Assembly (NCBI GenBank): GCA_010909165.1
Contig: VJWM01000134.1
Coordinates: 620,001-684,000, forward strand
DNA length: 64,000 nt
From: Anthoceros angustus
Lineage: Eukaryota; Streptophyta; Anthocerotopsida; Anthocerotales; Anthocerotaceae
Direction: 5' to 3'
Made by a program: the position numbers and the translations under genes. Below the pieces are notes generated by a model that had not been told where the DNA came from, made no database searches, and worked only from the letters and a program-made list of their open reading frames with translations. Shown here piece after piece: positions 44,447 to 56,200 of the stretch. The stretch's first letter is position 1, and each line of letters starts with the position of its first letter.

Positions 44447-44807
44447 TTAATGTCGAAAAGCTGCGGATGAAGATCCAAATGAAGAGCCGACATCGGTGTT
44501 TCCGAACTTATTGGAGCATTGCTACAGGAGGAGGCAAGCGACGTCATCATCACTCCGAGCCAACAAGCAGTGATGTATTCACAAAGGGGTAGAGGAAGAG
44601 GACGAGGGAGGCCGAGGTTCTACTTTCCACGACCCCATATCCTGCACATACTTTCCATGATGGAGAGGCATCTTCTTCAACACCGCAAGAGGTAACAAGA
44701 AGATCGGGATTATATGTAATTGGTGCGTAATCCCAAATCACATGGAAAAGGATTGTCGTAGAAGAAGAATGGGGAACCTCGCAAGGAGGCCCCACAGCTA
44801 ACATTGC

Positions 44808-45400
44808 GTGAAGAAACAATCTTCCTCAACTCCAGCGGTGCTCACTGTGTGCTTGGCTTCTTCCAAGCCCTCCAATACCTCATGGTACTTAGGCAGTGGA
44901 GCTACTTCACATATTTGTTACAACGAAACTCTTTTGAGTCTTACTCACCACAGGACATCGGTCTCCTCCGGAGATGATCACAACCTACCCATTGCGGGTG
45001 TTGGTTCGATTGTATTCAAGTGTGATTCGGTCGTTCTTCATCTTCATCACGTCCTCCATGTTCCTTCAATGTGCAAGAATCTAGTATCACCGCAAGTCTT
45101 TGTCAAGAACACACTGCGGTGATCCTTTATGCGATAGTTGTCTTCTCTCTTTCATAAGTGATAGAAACTATACAATCGAGCACTTTAGATGATGGTCTCT
45201 ATAGATTGTCGACAAGTGGGAGCCACCCATTCGCTAATGTTGCCATTCCAAACCCATGACACCTACCCAAACCATGCTTTGGCATTGTCGCCTTGGTCAT
45301 CCTAATAGTCAAAAATTAATCCAAATGTCTAAGGGAGCTTTATATAGAACCCTTGCCTTGCAAAGGTTGAACACCTACCTTGGTGCGAATCTTGTGTCCT
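44808..45400 (+). pseudogene. copia protease and gag-pre-integrase fragments
   Basis: The frame 44808-45122 includes NTSWYLGSGATSHIC at about 44880-44925, the position of the aspartic protease active site. In copia elements this reads D-S-G-A-(T/S)-(S/H)-H; here the catalytic Asp is Gly (LGSGATSH). Further on, LWHCRLGHPN at about 45272-45300 is the gag-pre-integrase zinc-binding start. Stops and frameshifts separate them. Confidence 0.75.
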
Positions 45401-46414
45401 CACTAAACGACATCAAGAGCCTTTCAAAATAAATCTCCACAAAGGGCCAAGTCACCTTTAGAGATAGTGCACAGACATTTGTGGACCCTTGTCTACACCC
45501 TCCTTTAGTGGTAGTAGATATTTTTGACCTTCAGATGATTTCTCTCGTTTTGTCTTTTCCTACATCCCGAAAAACAAGAGTGATGCCTTTCACTTCTTCA
45601 AGGACTACATGAAATGGGTGAGAGACTTACAGATCACAAACTCAAGACCTTACGTTCCGACAATGGTGGAGAGTTTACATCTCGAATTTGAGGATTTTGT
45701 CGAGTGAAGGTATAGCTCAACAACTTACGATTGTCTACACTCCTCAACAAAATGGCGAGCCGAGAACAAGAATCTACGCCTCCAAGAGATCACAGTTGCT
45801 TATTGGTACAAGCTAAGTTATCTAAGGCTTATTGGGCGAGGCCCTCCTAAGAACCTATCTCATGAATCGATTGCCTACATCAGCAGTTCAAGGTATGACT
45901 CCATATGAAGCATTCATTGGCAAGAAGCCTTCTATTGACCACCTTCAATTTTTGGATCCCGCATATGTTTTTATTCCCAAAGCATTGCGTAAGAAGTTGG
46001 ATCCCAAAGCAAGTACACTTTCATTGGCTACAAGGTATCAAAGGGTACAAATTGTTCAACCCTTCTACAAGGCAACTTTTATACGCCCGGAGTGTTACTT
46101 TTCATGAGTCTTACCTCTTTTCCCCCACAGTGGGAGCTGATAGGCTTGGTCCTCCTCTTGATGAGACCATTGACCCTTCTTATTTTGATGATACTGATTA
46201 TTTCACTCCATTTCCCATTCCTGCTTCTCGTGTTCCTTTAGTTGAACCTATTATGCAGGAGGAGGAGGAGTTAGCATCTATTCCACAACCTGGTACAACT
46301 CAACCAGACGAACCTGATGTTGACATCCCAGCAGAGGCGCCAGTTGACACTCATGATGATGAGTTTGATGACCCTCTGGAGGATGACATTGTGGAGCCAG
46401 CAGATCCTCGCTGA
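45401..46414 (+). pseudogene. copia integrase region, frameshifted
   Basis: Recognisable segments in shifting frames: KTLRSDNGGEFTSR at about 45643-45685 (second catalytic Asp region), then RTYLMNRLPTSAVQGMTPYE ... KPSIDHLQFLDPAYVFIPK at 45832-46107 (end of the integrase domain), and a downstream acidic linker (VTFHESYLFSPTVG...) to 46414 that precedes reverse transcriptase in copia polyproteins. Confidence 0.78.
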
Positions 46415-46619
46415 TCCCGCCTCCTGGATGATGCACTGCACAAAGGTACAACCTTAGATCCCGACCTACTATCTCGAGTCCTGCAGTTGGAAGGAACCTC
46501 CTTTAGGATACCTAGCTGTTTTGATGATCCTATACCCCTATATCACTTTATTCTCAAGCTGTCTACAAGGCAACTATAGACCCGGAAGAACCTCTTACCT
46601 TAAAACAAGCTTTCTCTCC

Positions 46620-48060
46620 GAAAAGACTTATGGAAGGTAGTCAGATTCAATATAATTCCCTAGTTAATAACTCTACATGGAATTGGTCAAACCACCTAGG
46701 GGTAGGAAGATAGTAACCAGCAAATGGGTATTCAAAATTAAAAGAAAAGGAGATGGTTCTATAGAAAGGTATAAGGCACGCCTAGTAGAGGTTTTACACA
46801 AATTCTGGTCTAGATTACATACCTTGGGCCACTTATGCCCCAAGAGCCAAATTTGCCACACTTGAATGATATTTGCCTTATGTGCCCAACATGATCTTGA
46901 ACTCCACATGATGGATGTTAAGACAGCATATTTGTATGGGCGCCTGCAAGAGGAAATATACATGAGACAACCCGAGGGTTACGTCAAAGGCAAGAAGATT
47001 GGGTATGCCGACTCATCAAAGGTTTGTATGGCCTTAAGCAACAAGAATTGGAACTTAACCATACATGTACAACTTATTGGGAGAGGATTTAAGCAAAGCC
47101 GGTGATGCTTGTATGTACATCCTAATATCCGCAATGATATATTTTATCTTCTACTTTATGTTGATGATGTTTTTATGGCAACAAACTCCCTTACTCTCCT
47201 AGCGAAACTAAAGCATGGCTTAGGACTCTATTTGAGATGTCCGATCTAGGAGAAATGACATATGCACTTGGTGTTAATATTATACGAAATAGAGGTAATA
47301 AGACTCTAAGTATAGTTCAAACCAAGTATATTAAGGAGAGTTTAGCTAAATTTGGACTTGAGGATGCAAAGCCCGCACCCACACCTTTTGCAAGTGGTGT
47401 TAGGCTTACCTCGGATATGAGTCCCAAAACATGAAGAAAAGCTAGAAATGTCTAGTTCCATACCGACATCTTTGTTGGCACTCTAATATATTTATGCAAT
47501 TTTACGAGACCGGATATATCTTTTGAAGTCGGCCTCGCTCACAATTCTTGGAGAACCACGGGCGTGAGCCTTTGGATGTCTGAGCGTATATTCGGTACCT
47601 TAAAGGCACTATGTACACAGATCGATGTTCAAGCATACACCAGCTATCACATTAACTCTAACGGCATATGTGATGCCGATTATCTTTGGTGACCACGATA
47701 CAAGAAAATCAGATCGTTATGTATCGCTTGGAGGAGCACCAATATCATGGTCAAGTAAGAAACAACCTACTATAGCTTTAGCAAGTCCGAGTATGAGTCC
47801 TAACCTCGGCTAAAGACATAGTGTGGTCTAGGTTAGTTTTGAGTGAACTTCACCATCCTCAACTTAAGCCTACATCTTTGTTTAGTGATAGCCTGTGGTG
47901 CCATTGCACTTGCACGAACTGCTTTTCATTCTAGAACTAAACATATAGCGTTGAGTATCACTATATAAGAGAAAAGTTAGAAGATAAAACTATAGATATT
48001 AGTTATGTTCAAACTTTAGATAATGCTTCTGATTTATTAACAAAGTCATGGGGAATTGAG
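46620..48060 (+). pseudogene. copia reverse transcriptase and RNase H, frameshifted
   Basis: Segments in order: GRKIVTSKWVFKIKRKGDGS (46677-46790), LHMMDVKTAYLYGRLQEEIY (about 46900-46960), YLLLYVDDVF near 47150-47175 carrying the YVDD catalytic motif, ALGVNIIRNRGNKTLSIVQT (47260-47330), and RNase H WSSKKQPTIALAS near 47750-47785. A last piece with KHIA...YIREKLED and LTKS lies near 47938-48045. Each is in a different frame, with one or more lost bases between them. Confidence 0.85.
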
Positions 48061-48670
48061 TTACATAGGAAGAATATGAAATGTTTAGGTATTACGAACA
48101 CAGAGCCCAAACCTCCAGCCTAATACTCATCCTAGCAGCTAGTGGGTAGATTTAATATAACCTCAAAGTTTTAGCCCATATTGTTTTTATTTTTCACAAA
48201 CTTATTTCTTCCTCCTCTATCTCAAAATAGCTATTGTCTTTTCCTTGTTCCTCATAGACGGTCCATAAACATCCTGGAATATTTATATTTAAAAATAAAA
48301 ATAATATTTAAGCAGTATTTATGTGATTAAATCAACCATAAATATTAGTTATGTTCAAACTTTAGACAATGCTGATTTATTAACAAAGTCATTGGGAATT
48401 GAACTAGGAAACACATGAAATGTTTGGGTATAATGGACACGTCCAAACCTTCTACCTAAAGTTCATCCTAGCGCTAATGGGCCTATTTAAGATAACCTCA
48501 AAATTTTAGCCCATATTGTCTTACTATTTTTCTGAACTTATTTCTTCTTCTATCTCAAAATAGCAAATATTGTCTTTTCCTTGTTCCTCATAGGCGGTCC
48601 ATAAACATCCTGGAATATTTATATTTAAAAATAATTAATGCGTTTTGTATGCATTAAATCAACCATATTT
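47996..48670. repeat. Direct tandem duplication (~345 bp) at the 3' end of the copia pol region
   Basis: tattagttatgttcaaactt occurs at about 47998 and 48343, and both units end near tattaaatcaaccata. Unlike the genic duplications above, the copies differ by substitutions as well as indels, so this one is probably old and real. Confidence 0.88.
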
Positions 48671-48904
48671 TTCCTAACACCAATCACACTTACGGAAAAC
48701 ATGAGTAGTGTGCCCTGGAAAATCCAAACTATAGGCACATTTGGTTTTGATCATATGGATTCCGTCACTTCACAAACATATAGTATGGGACATCCACCTT
48801 GCTAGGGCCTCCTTTTGTCAATACAACTACTTTATCATAATCACCTAATGGGAGATATTCGATCGTAAAAGCCTATACTCTTCACTTCATTAGGCTGATG
48901 GATA

Positions 48905-49710
48905 GTTGTAGTCTTCGCACCAGGACACACAAGGATGCAAGGTTAGAACAATAAGTTACAAATTGAAAAGGAAACAAAACTAGAAAGAAATTAGGAATCA
49001 ACATATACCTTTTCATTTTCCTTTCCTTTCCTTTTCTTTCAGTTTTCCTTTCCATCCTTCTTCCTCTTTTCTTCTCTCCTTCATCCTCCACGCACCCGCA
49101 TCAGTGCCACCAACACCAAAGGAAGGGATGGTCGACACTTCAAAGTCGGCCATCCCCTCACCACAAGACCTCCATTAGCCCGGCTACCGCCTGAGGAAGG
49201 GCGCCCCCCCGGTGGAGGCGCACGCATAGGGAGGCCCATGATACCGCAATGCATTTTTCTTTCCTAGGCCTTTCTTCACACATTGGAAGTTCTTGGGGCC
49301 CTCTCTCCTAACAATGAAGACATGAGGAAATGAAGACACACAAGGATCGCAAGGTTAGAACAATAAGCCAAATTGAAAAGGAAACAAAACTAGAAACTTT
49401 AGGAATCAACATATACCTTTTCATTTTCCTTTCCTTTCCTTTTCTTTCGATTTTCCTTTCCATCCTTCTTCCCTCTTTTCTTCTCTCCTTCATCCTCCAC
49501 TTGCACCAACACCAAAGGAAGGGATGGTCGACACTTCAAAGTCGGCCATCCCCTCACAAGCCTCCATTAGCCCGCGCGCACGAGGAAGGCGCGTCCCCCG
49601 GAGGCGCGCGCATAGGAGGCCCATGATACACCTGCGGGCATTTTTCTTTCCTAGGCCTTTCTTCACACATTGGAAGTTCGGGGCCCTCTCTCCTAACAAT
49701 TTCTGCGACA
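48905..49710. repeat. Direct tandem duplication (~405 bp) with a pyrimidine tract
   Basis: acacacaaggat(c)gcaaggttagaaca occurs at about 48926 and 49335. Both units contain a ttttcctttcctttcctttt tract and gggatggtcgacacttcaaa, and share the ctaggcctttcttcacacat block at about 49266 and 49652. Confidence 0.88.
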
Positions 49711-50232
49711 GGACACAAGACACACAGCAACACCACAACGCCGATTATACCAGAGCAAGAGATTGGAGATCATCGTCTCGGGTTGTTTAGCCTTCTTCTT
49801 CGAGGACTCCAAGATGATATAGGTCTTCTCCTCGATTTCGGTGTTTGAGAGCTGGTGTGTGTTCGAGATGTGTGGAGCAAGTCTTCTTTGACGAGATTGG
49901 GCGGGAGAAGCGGAAGATTTTGGAGAAAGATGCCCAGAATCTCCCATGGGCATCCCTCTCCTGGGGACGCCCTCACGGATTGAGGGAGGCGCGGCCGCGG
50001 GGCGGGCGCCGCGCGCGCCCCGCGCCTTCTCCGCCGTGCTGGGCCGATCGGCCGGGGCGCCTTCTCGCGCCCGTGCGCTGCGGCGGCCGATCGGCGGGGG
50101 GCGCCCTCGTCCTCTCGCCATCGCCACCTGCAGTTTGATGAGGGAAGGAGGGGTAGGAGCGGGAAGGCATGTCAGAATTCTAAAACTGACCCGTACATGG
50201 GCATGTGATGCCCATGGATGGTTAATAACCAT
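49693..50232 (-). other. Antisense open frame in the 3' spacer of the copia element
   Basis: A minus-strand frame of about 179 codons lies between RNase H and the 3' LTR, with an Arg/Ala/Pro-rich middle (GC-rich, about 49980-50130) and a more ordinary end (ISNTHQLSNTEIEEKTYIIL). Some large plant retrotransposons carry an antisense ORF or captured host DNA here; I cannot tell which, and the GC-rich middle makes chance openness likely. Confidence 0.25.
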
Positions 50233-50462
50233 CCATTTACGGATTTCCCGATAAATAGTTATTTTTCCTTTTTTTATAAATTGCTATTTTCCTTTTAAGC
50301 TCAATTATGAATATGCTTAATTTCCAACTTAAGTTCCCTTTTACTTAATGCTTTTAAGCTCACTTGACTTTAGAACTAGTTTTCAGTTCTAGGCATATTT
50401 TGACTTATTTTGAAGCTAGAGTAATTCTCTATCATCACACCCTAGTTCGTAGTGAGTGGGAG

Positions 50463-50699
50463 TGATGAAATAGGTCACTATTAGGGCACTCTTCACTAGG
50501 GCACCTAGAACTTAATGATTTATTTATTTGGATAGGGCATTAAGTAGTTTAGGTAGTTTTCTTTAGTTGGTTACTTAAGTGGTTATTTGTTACAACCACT
50601 ATGTGGTTATAACCACTTCTAGCCTTCTATATAAGGTATGTACTTTCTATCAAATGTAATGCAACACATATTGCTAGAGCTTGTGTATGATTCTCATCA
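50463..50699 (+). repeat. 3' LTR of the copia element
   Basis: 237 bp, two differences from the 5' LTR; preceded by gtgagtgggag (likely polypurine tract) and followed by the GCGTG duplication. Confidence 0.96.
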
Positions 50700-50938
50700 G
50701 CGTGGGAAGTGGGTACTGGAGGTAGTAGAGGTTGAAGGATTGGCTGGTATGTACAAGGAATTTGTTTTTTGTAAGCTTGACAATCACGATGGTGGTCCGC
50801 ATGCCTTGAGGGAGAAGGAGAAGGAGACTCTGAGGTGGGAATCGGGAGGCTGGTGGGCTGGATGCCATGCACGGCTTGGGCAAGGGATGCTAGAGTGCAA
50901 AGGAGCTGGGCAGGCACGTCGCGATAGTCCTCGCTGCG

Positions 50939-51565
50939 ATGAGGAGCGTGGAGGATTTGCGGACGGCGAACTTGACGATCGAGATTGGAACTCCGGCAGT
51001 TACCATGGTTTTTGAGCCTGCACTGTTTGGGAGCCTGTTCGACATTGTAGTTGTGGAGAAGGAAGCAGCATTTGGGGCGCAGCAAAATTCTTCTGAGAAA
51101 GAAAGGAGAATTGGCGGCAATCTCCGGCAGCTGATAGAGAGGGAGCTAGATTACGTCGCGTGTTCAGGCTGGGGATTCAAGACTTGCGTGTGGACAGTTG
51201 GGTCGGAGTGGGAGCCCTTTCACATGTGCATCTGGACTGGTCCGCAGAAGTGTCTGAGGAACGTGGTGGTAACTCCTTCCCGTCTTGTGGGAAACATGAG
51301 CATTGTGCAGAAGGATGTCGATGGGGCAAACTTCTTCGGATACCAGCACAGGCTTCCCTTCGTCTACAATAGAACTGAGCACTTTGTGTGCTATCTTGAT
51401 TTCAACCTGACGGATGAGGGCGTGTTCCAAGTTCTAGAGGCGTGTGACTTGATTGTCCGAGCATGCCACACGATGGGGGGGCGCCGCGGGTATGCGCTGG
51501 TGGCAGGAAGGTCACATGCATTTTTGTTTCCTCCGCGCATTGTCAAGCATCCACTGAAGATTGAG
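50939..51565 (+). CDS. Unrecognised protein-coding exon downstream of the copia insertion
   Basis: The frame from MRSVEDLRTANLTIEIGTPA runs to about 51565, where AAGATTGAG|gtaagg is a strong splice donor (the frame continues open to 51625). The sequence looks genuinely coding: balanced composition, buried-strand patterns (VTMVFEPALFGSLFDIVVVE) and Trp/Cys-rich stretches (WGFKTCVWTVGSEWEPFHMC). Coding-like sequence also precedes it in another frame from 50700 (KWVLEVVEVEGLAGMYKEFV), separated by one frameshift near 50900, so the gene probably extends upstream to the insertion site. The family is not recognised. The retrotransposon may have separated it from its 5' end. Confidence 0.5.
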
Positions 51566-51625
51566 GTAAGGCAAGCTGTTTTTATGTTTCCCGGGCTTGC
51601 AAGGCGAGCGGAGTCCGAGGATTGA

Positions 51626-52960
51626 GAGGGGGCTGCAATGGAGGACAGGAGAGAGGAGGCACCGGTTGGTGGCAGTGGGTGGACGGCCTATCGTCTGTTT
51701 GAGGTGGGTGGGAGGGCCCGCCATACGCCGCCTGGGAAGTGCGGTAATGGGGACGATGCGGTCGGGTCGGTGCACTCCGGCTGCGGAGCTGGAGCTGGGC
51801 GCTAAGGGGGTTCACTAGTTTTGGACTGGTTTGATGTTGGGTTTGATTGTTGAAAATTGTTTTGGTCAATGAAAGGAACTCGGATTCATCCTAAATTTTG
51901 CGAGCTTGTTGTTCTGAATGTGGGGAATCTGGTAGTGTAGTTTGCTCAACGAGCAAGTATGTACACATTGGTAGGTAAAGAAAGATGCTCACCTCACGTT
52001 GGTGCCCAAGGCGGATCGAACTGGCTATGGAAATTTGAGCATGTTCACTGAGCGGATGGTGCTTTTTTCTGAACATATGGTTGGAAAGATGATGTCATCA
52101 TGATAATTGTGGTGTGAAGAACATTGCAGTCAGATTTTCCTATAATTAGTAATTCATAATAACAGCAAAAACGCCAAAAATAGAGCAAAAAGGCAGCCGG
52201 CCTTCTGGGGTTAAGGATAGAGAAGATCCGGGCTGCGCATGGAGGGGGATGGAGCCGAGCGAAGGAGGATCCCGGATTTGTGGTGCCCGTTTTTATGTCC
52301 GCCATAACTGGTGGAGCGTTTGGGTGGTGTGCTCTGCGAACTGTGTGATATGAAGTCTGAGGTGGTGGGAAGAGTTTGAGTAAGCGGCTCCTTGGGGGCC
52401 TTCACTTTGTTCCTTTTTCTGTGATTTGTGCTGGCCACGATGTGTCGGCCCGGCCTGCTTGGTTTCCCGACTCTGTCTGACCCCTGTCTTTGCTCCTGGT
52501 AAGCTGTACGATCACATCCATCTAAAAAGTGCTGTATAAATTCCTCTTAAAAAAAGAGGCTTGCACGTGTGGCGGGGCGACGACATGGATGCGTCAGTTG
52601 CCACGGGCTGCCGGTGTCTCTCCGTTGCGGTAGGTGCAATGCTATTAAGATGGAATTAGGTCAAGATGGATCTACTAGCGTAAGTTTTCAGTAGAGCAGG
52701 CAAGAATGAAAATTTGAGAGCCTCTACGATGCATCGTTTAAGGGCGGCACACAGGCCCGAGTATCCGGGAATGGCAGTCAAGCTTCGTGTTTCCGCTTCC
52801 TGAGAGAATGCCATCTGCTTACCACCACCAACGATTGCATTTCGCAGCATACTGTCTTGTTACATGCCCACTGTAGAGCTGAGCTCTTGCGTGTAGGCTG
52901 TGAGGCCTAAGGCGTGCATAAGATTTGCTAACATGAGTTTTGCTGCATTGCGCATTGCAG
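51626..52960. other. Intergenic region upstream of the heavy-metal ATPase gene
   Basis: No convincing gene. It contains tgctgtataaattcc near 52525 as a possible TATA box and may hold upstream exons of the ATPase gene. Confidence 0.4.
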
Positions 52961-53152
52961 AAGGAGCACAAGGGTGATCGTCTCGTGGTGCTTGAAGATG
53001 GAAGAATTACCTCGGTTATGTCGCTACCACCTCGGGTGTCAGTGGAGGGCAAAGATGCAGACTTGTTGCAGGACAAATGCTGCGAGAACTCAGGCCGTGC
53101 TCAAGCGCAAGTTCATCGTGGAGAGATCACCGAGGATGTACTGCTGGACCTG
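52961..53152 (+). CDS. Probable upstream exon of the HMA gene
   Basis: Flanked by gcattgcag and gtacag, 64 codons, open, reading KEHKGDRLVVLEDGRITSVM and LLQDKCCENS. It joins in phase with the following exon if that starts at 53266 (C-M-E-E-A-C-C). No initiating Met was found before it, so either more exons lie upstream or translation starts at ATG 53269. Confidence 0.5.
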
Positions 53153-53268
53153 GTACAGAGCCATTGATCAAGCTTCATTGTCTTATTCGCTATTTTGTAT
53201 CACATCTGGTTCCAGCGATCTCTTGAGTTGATCTGTCTCCCTTGTTGTTGGTGAGCTGTGTTCAGTGC

Positions 53269-56200
53269 ATGGAGGAGGCTTGCTGCATCCTTCCAATGGC
53301 AACTTGGGATGTGGCAACGTTCCCCCTCGTGGATCCATTTCATGGGCAAGACCATGAGCATCGGGATGGCTGTGGGCACAGCCAAGTGGTGCATGGGGAT
53401 CACAATGACTGGCTGATCCCTCAAAGCGATGGCTCATTTCTCCTCAGTCATGCAGACACGACAGGTCAGTTTCATGAACATGGACGGCTGGTTAAGGTTG
53501 GTGAACTGGAAAGCATGCCCAAGCAACGCAAATCTCTCTTTACCTTAAAGAGTCCCATCAAGGATGGGTATGCACCACTTTCTCCAAAGGAGGAACCGTG
53601 GCAAGTAGTTGCAAGTACAGTGGAAAAGAATGCAGCTCAGTTTGCTGGCAGGGTTCTACGTTCTGGACGGCCGGAGGACATGGTGATAGTTGCCATGCCT
53701 GAGGATGTTAAGCCGGTTCTTGCAAAGACAGTTCTCAACGTTATGGCTATGTGCTGCCCTGCTGAGGTTCAGCTCATCAGGAAAATATTGGAGCCGTTGC
53801 CAGGAGTTGCGGACGTTTCTGTCAACTTCACCGCTAGAACAGCAACAGTGCTCCATGATGTGAATTTAATCTCTGAAGGACGAGTATGTAAGTAAGCGGC
53901 ACGCAAAGACTCAACTCTAGCTAACCTTCTGAGACGTAACGCATTGTAGACTTGGTTGTTCGTTTAATGTGTTTTACATTCTGTGCACGCACGTGCAGTG
54001 AAGCTTCTCAACCATGCAAGACTGGAAGCCAGCATAAAGCGAAGAGGAGAAGAGATCATCACTAGCAAGTGGCCTAGTCCATGGACAATGGCTTCTGGTG
54101 TCCTCTTGGCCATCTCTTTGTTCCATTACATATTCAGTCCGTTGCGATGGGTAGCTCTTGGTTGTATAGCAATTGGCCTTCCCCCTATGCTGCTCCGGAG
54201 TATGGTTGTGCTGAGAAGCTGTCACCTGGACATCAACGTGCTCATGGCAATTTCAGGTACACATCATGTGAATTGATCTGCTCCTCTCCCTTCTCCCCTT
54301 GATAAATACGAGTGTCCACAGGACATTTGCTTAGAAGCTTTGCAATTGTGCTGCAGTGGTGGGCGCAGCAGCTTTGGAAGATTTCGTAGAAGCTGGAACA
54401 ATCACCTTTCTTTTTTCCGTTGCTGGTTGGCTGGAGTTACTTTCTGGTGAAAAGGTGAGATAAGACGGTAATGCAGTTTAAAGTCAACGTCAGTCCAATC
54501 TCCCTAACAATGTACTGAAGCGCACAGGCACGAAAGGCAATTGGTTCTATTCTGAGTCTTGCACCTCAAACTGCTGTGCTGTCGGATACTGGGCTTCAAG
54601 TGAAAGTGGAGGAAGTGAAGGTGGGGACGAGTATTGCTGTTAAAGCTGGAGAGCTCATCCCACTGGATGGGGTGGTCATATCAGGGAAGAGCTCTGTGGA
54701 TGAGAGTAGTTTAACTGGTGAATCACTACCTGTAGAGAAAGAGGCAGACTCAAGTGTTTGGGCAGGAACTGTCAACCTTTCAGGTATGTTGGTCTACCAG
54801 GGTTTCCTGTCATAACGGAGTTAATCTCTACTGCAGCTCATGCAAAGACGTGGATGCAGGGTACATAAGCATGAAAACAACAGCTCTTGCTGAGGACTCG
54901 ACAGTGGCCAGAATGATTAGGCTGGTTAAAGAAGCCCAGAGTGCACGGTCTCGTACTGAACAGTATGTGAACAAATTTGCAAAGTACTTCACACCAGGTA
55001 CGTTGAGTGAGACCCAACGATCTGGTGAGAGCTTGCTGTCTAATATGCTTAGAAATGATTCTGACATACAGGTGGTTTGCAGCTGTAGTACTAGCTGCTG
55101 TGCTGGTTGCAGTAATCCCAGCAGCTATTGGTGTACAAAACATGAGGCACTGGTTTTATTTGGCTCTTGTCATTCTCGTGGCAGCCTGCCCATGTGCCTT
55201 AGTGGTTTCAACTCCAGTAACCACCACTTGTGCTCTTGCCCGAGCTGCCAAAGCTGGGCTTGTTATCAAGGGTGGAGCTTACTTGGAGGCACTTGGAGGT
55301 ATGAAGTACGTTGCCATTGACAAGACCGGAACTCTTACAGAAGGACATTTCCATGTCCTAGGTATCGAGTCAGTCGACAAGCAAGCAGATACTGATCATA
55401 TCTTGTACTGGTGAGTTGTTTAATCACATGGCAGCCTGCTTGTAGACCTGCAAAGGTTGCAGATCAGATTTTGTTCTTAGAGTTGAAGTTTTTGGTTTTT
55501 TTTTTAGGATGGCCTCTGTTGAGAACAAGGCGAGCCATCCAATGGCAGCAGCAATTGTGGCTCATGCTCGGATGCATAAAGTACAAATCTCCGATGATGT
55601 AGTCGATTTTCAACTTTTGGAAGGAGAAGGAGTATCTGCTGTAGTTGATGGTCGCCTTGTAAGCATCGGAAATGCACGGCTAGCATCTCGATTTGGCTGG
55701 CTTGAAGGTAAAACCTGTGGGTCAGAGCACGCATACGAGCAGGTTCATGCGAGACGGTAGCAGGGCCATGCTAACACGACATTTCACTATCTAAGGGCCT
55801 TTCTATTTCCGTGTTGCAGATACCCTGGCTGTGCCCATCTTGGATGAGTGGAAAAAAGAAGAGGCAACAATAGGCTGGATAGGTGTTGACGAAAAGTTGG
55901 TAGGTTTATTTTGTGTGGGTGATGAAGTAAGACCGGAGGCCGCAGAAGCAGTTTCAGATCTGAAGGTGCGTTGTAGCAGTTGGTGCAGTTGCTTATGTCG
56001 GAACTTGCAGGTGTTTGCTGATGAGCTCTGTATATGGTTCGCAGAAAGCAGGCATTTCAGTGGCAATACTGACTGGTGACAGTGAAGCAGCTGCCCAAGC
56101 AGTTCGTAAAAAGGTGAGAATCTTTCTAGACAGTACATGTTTGTCCTGTAAGTTGAGTCATCGACTTAAAGTGGTGTGAGGCACTGACCTGATGTGTAAT

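Larger units (their letters stand above)
42835..50699 (+). mobile_element. Ty1/copia LTR retrotransposon, complete ends, degraded ORFs
   Basis: Two 237-bp LTRs (42835-43071 and 50463-50699) begin TGATGA and end TCATCA, and differ at two positions that I see. The 5-bp target duplication GCGTG flanks the element exactly (42830-42834 and 50700-50704). A primer-binding site resembling the initiator tRNA-Met 3' end (TGGTATCGAGC) follows the 5' LTR. A short purine tract (gagtgggag) precedes the 3' LTR. Internal order gag, protease, integrase, reverse transcriptase, RNase H identifies copia. The coding region is broken by many frameshifts. About 2.4 kb lies between RNase H and the 3' LTR. Confidence 0.96.
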
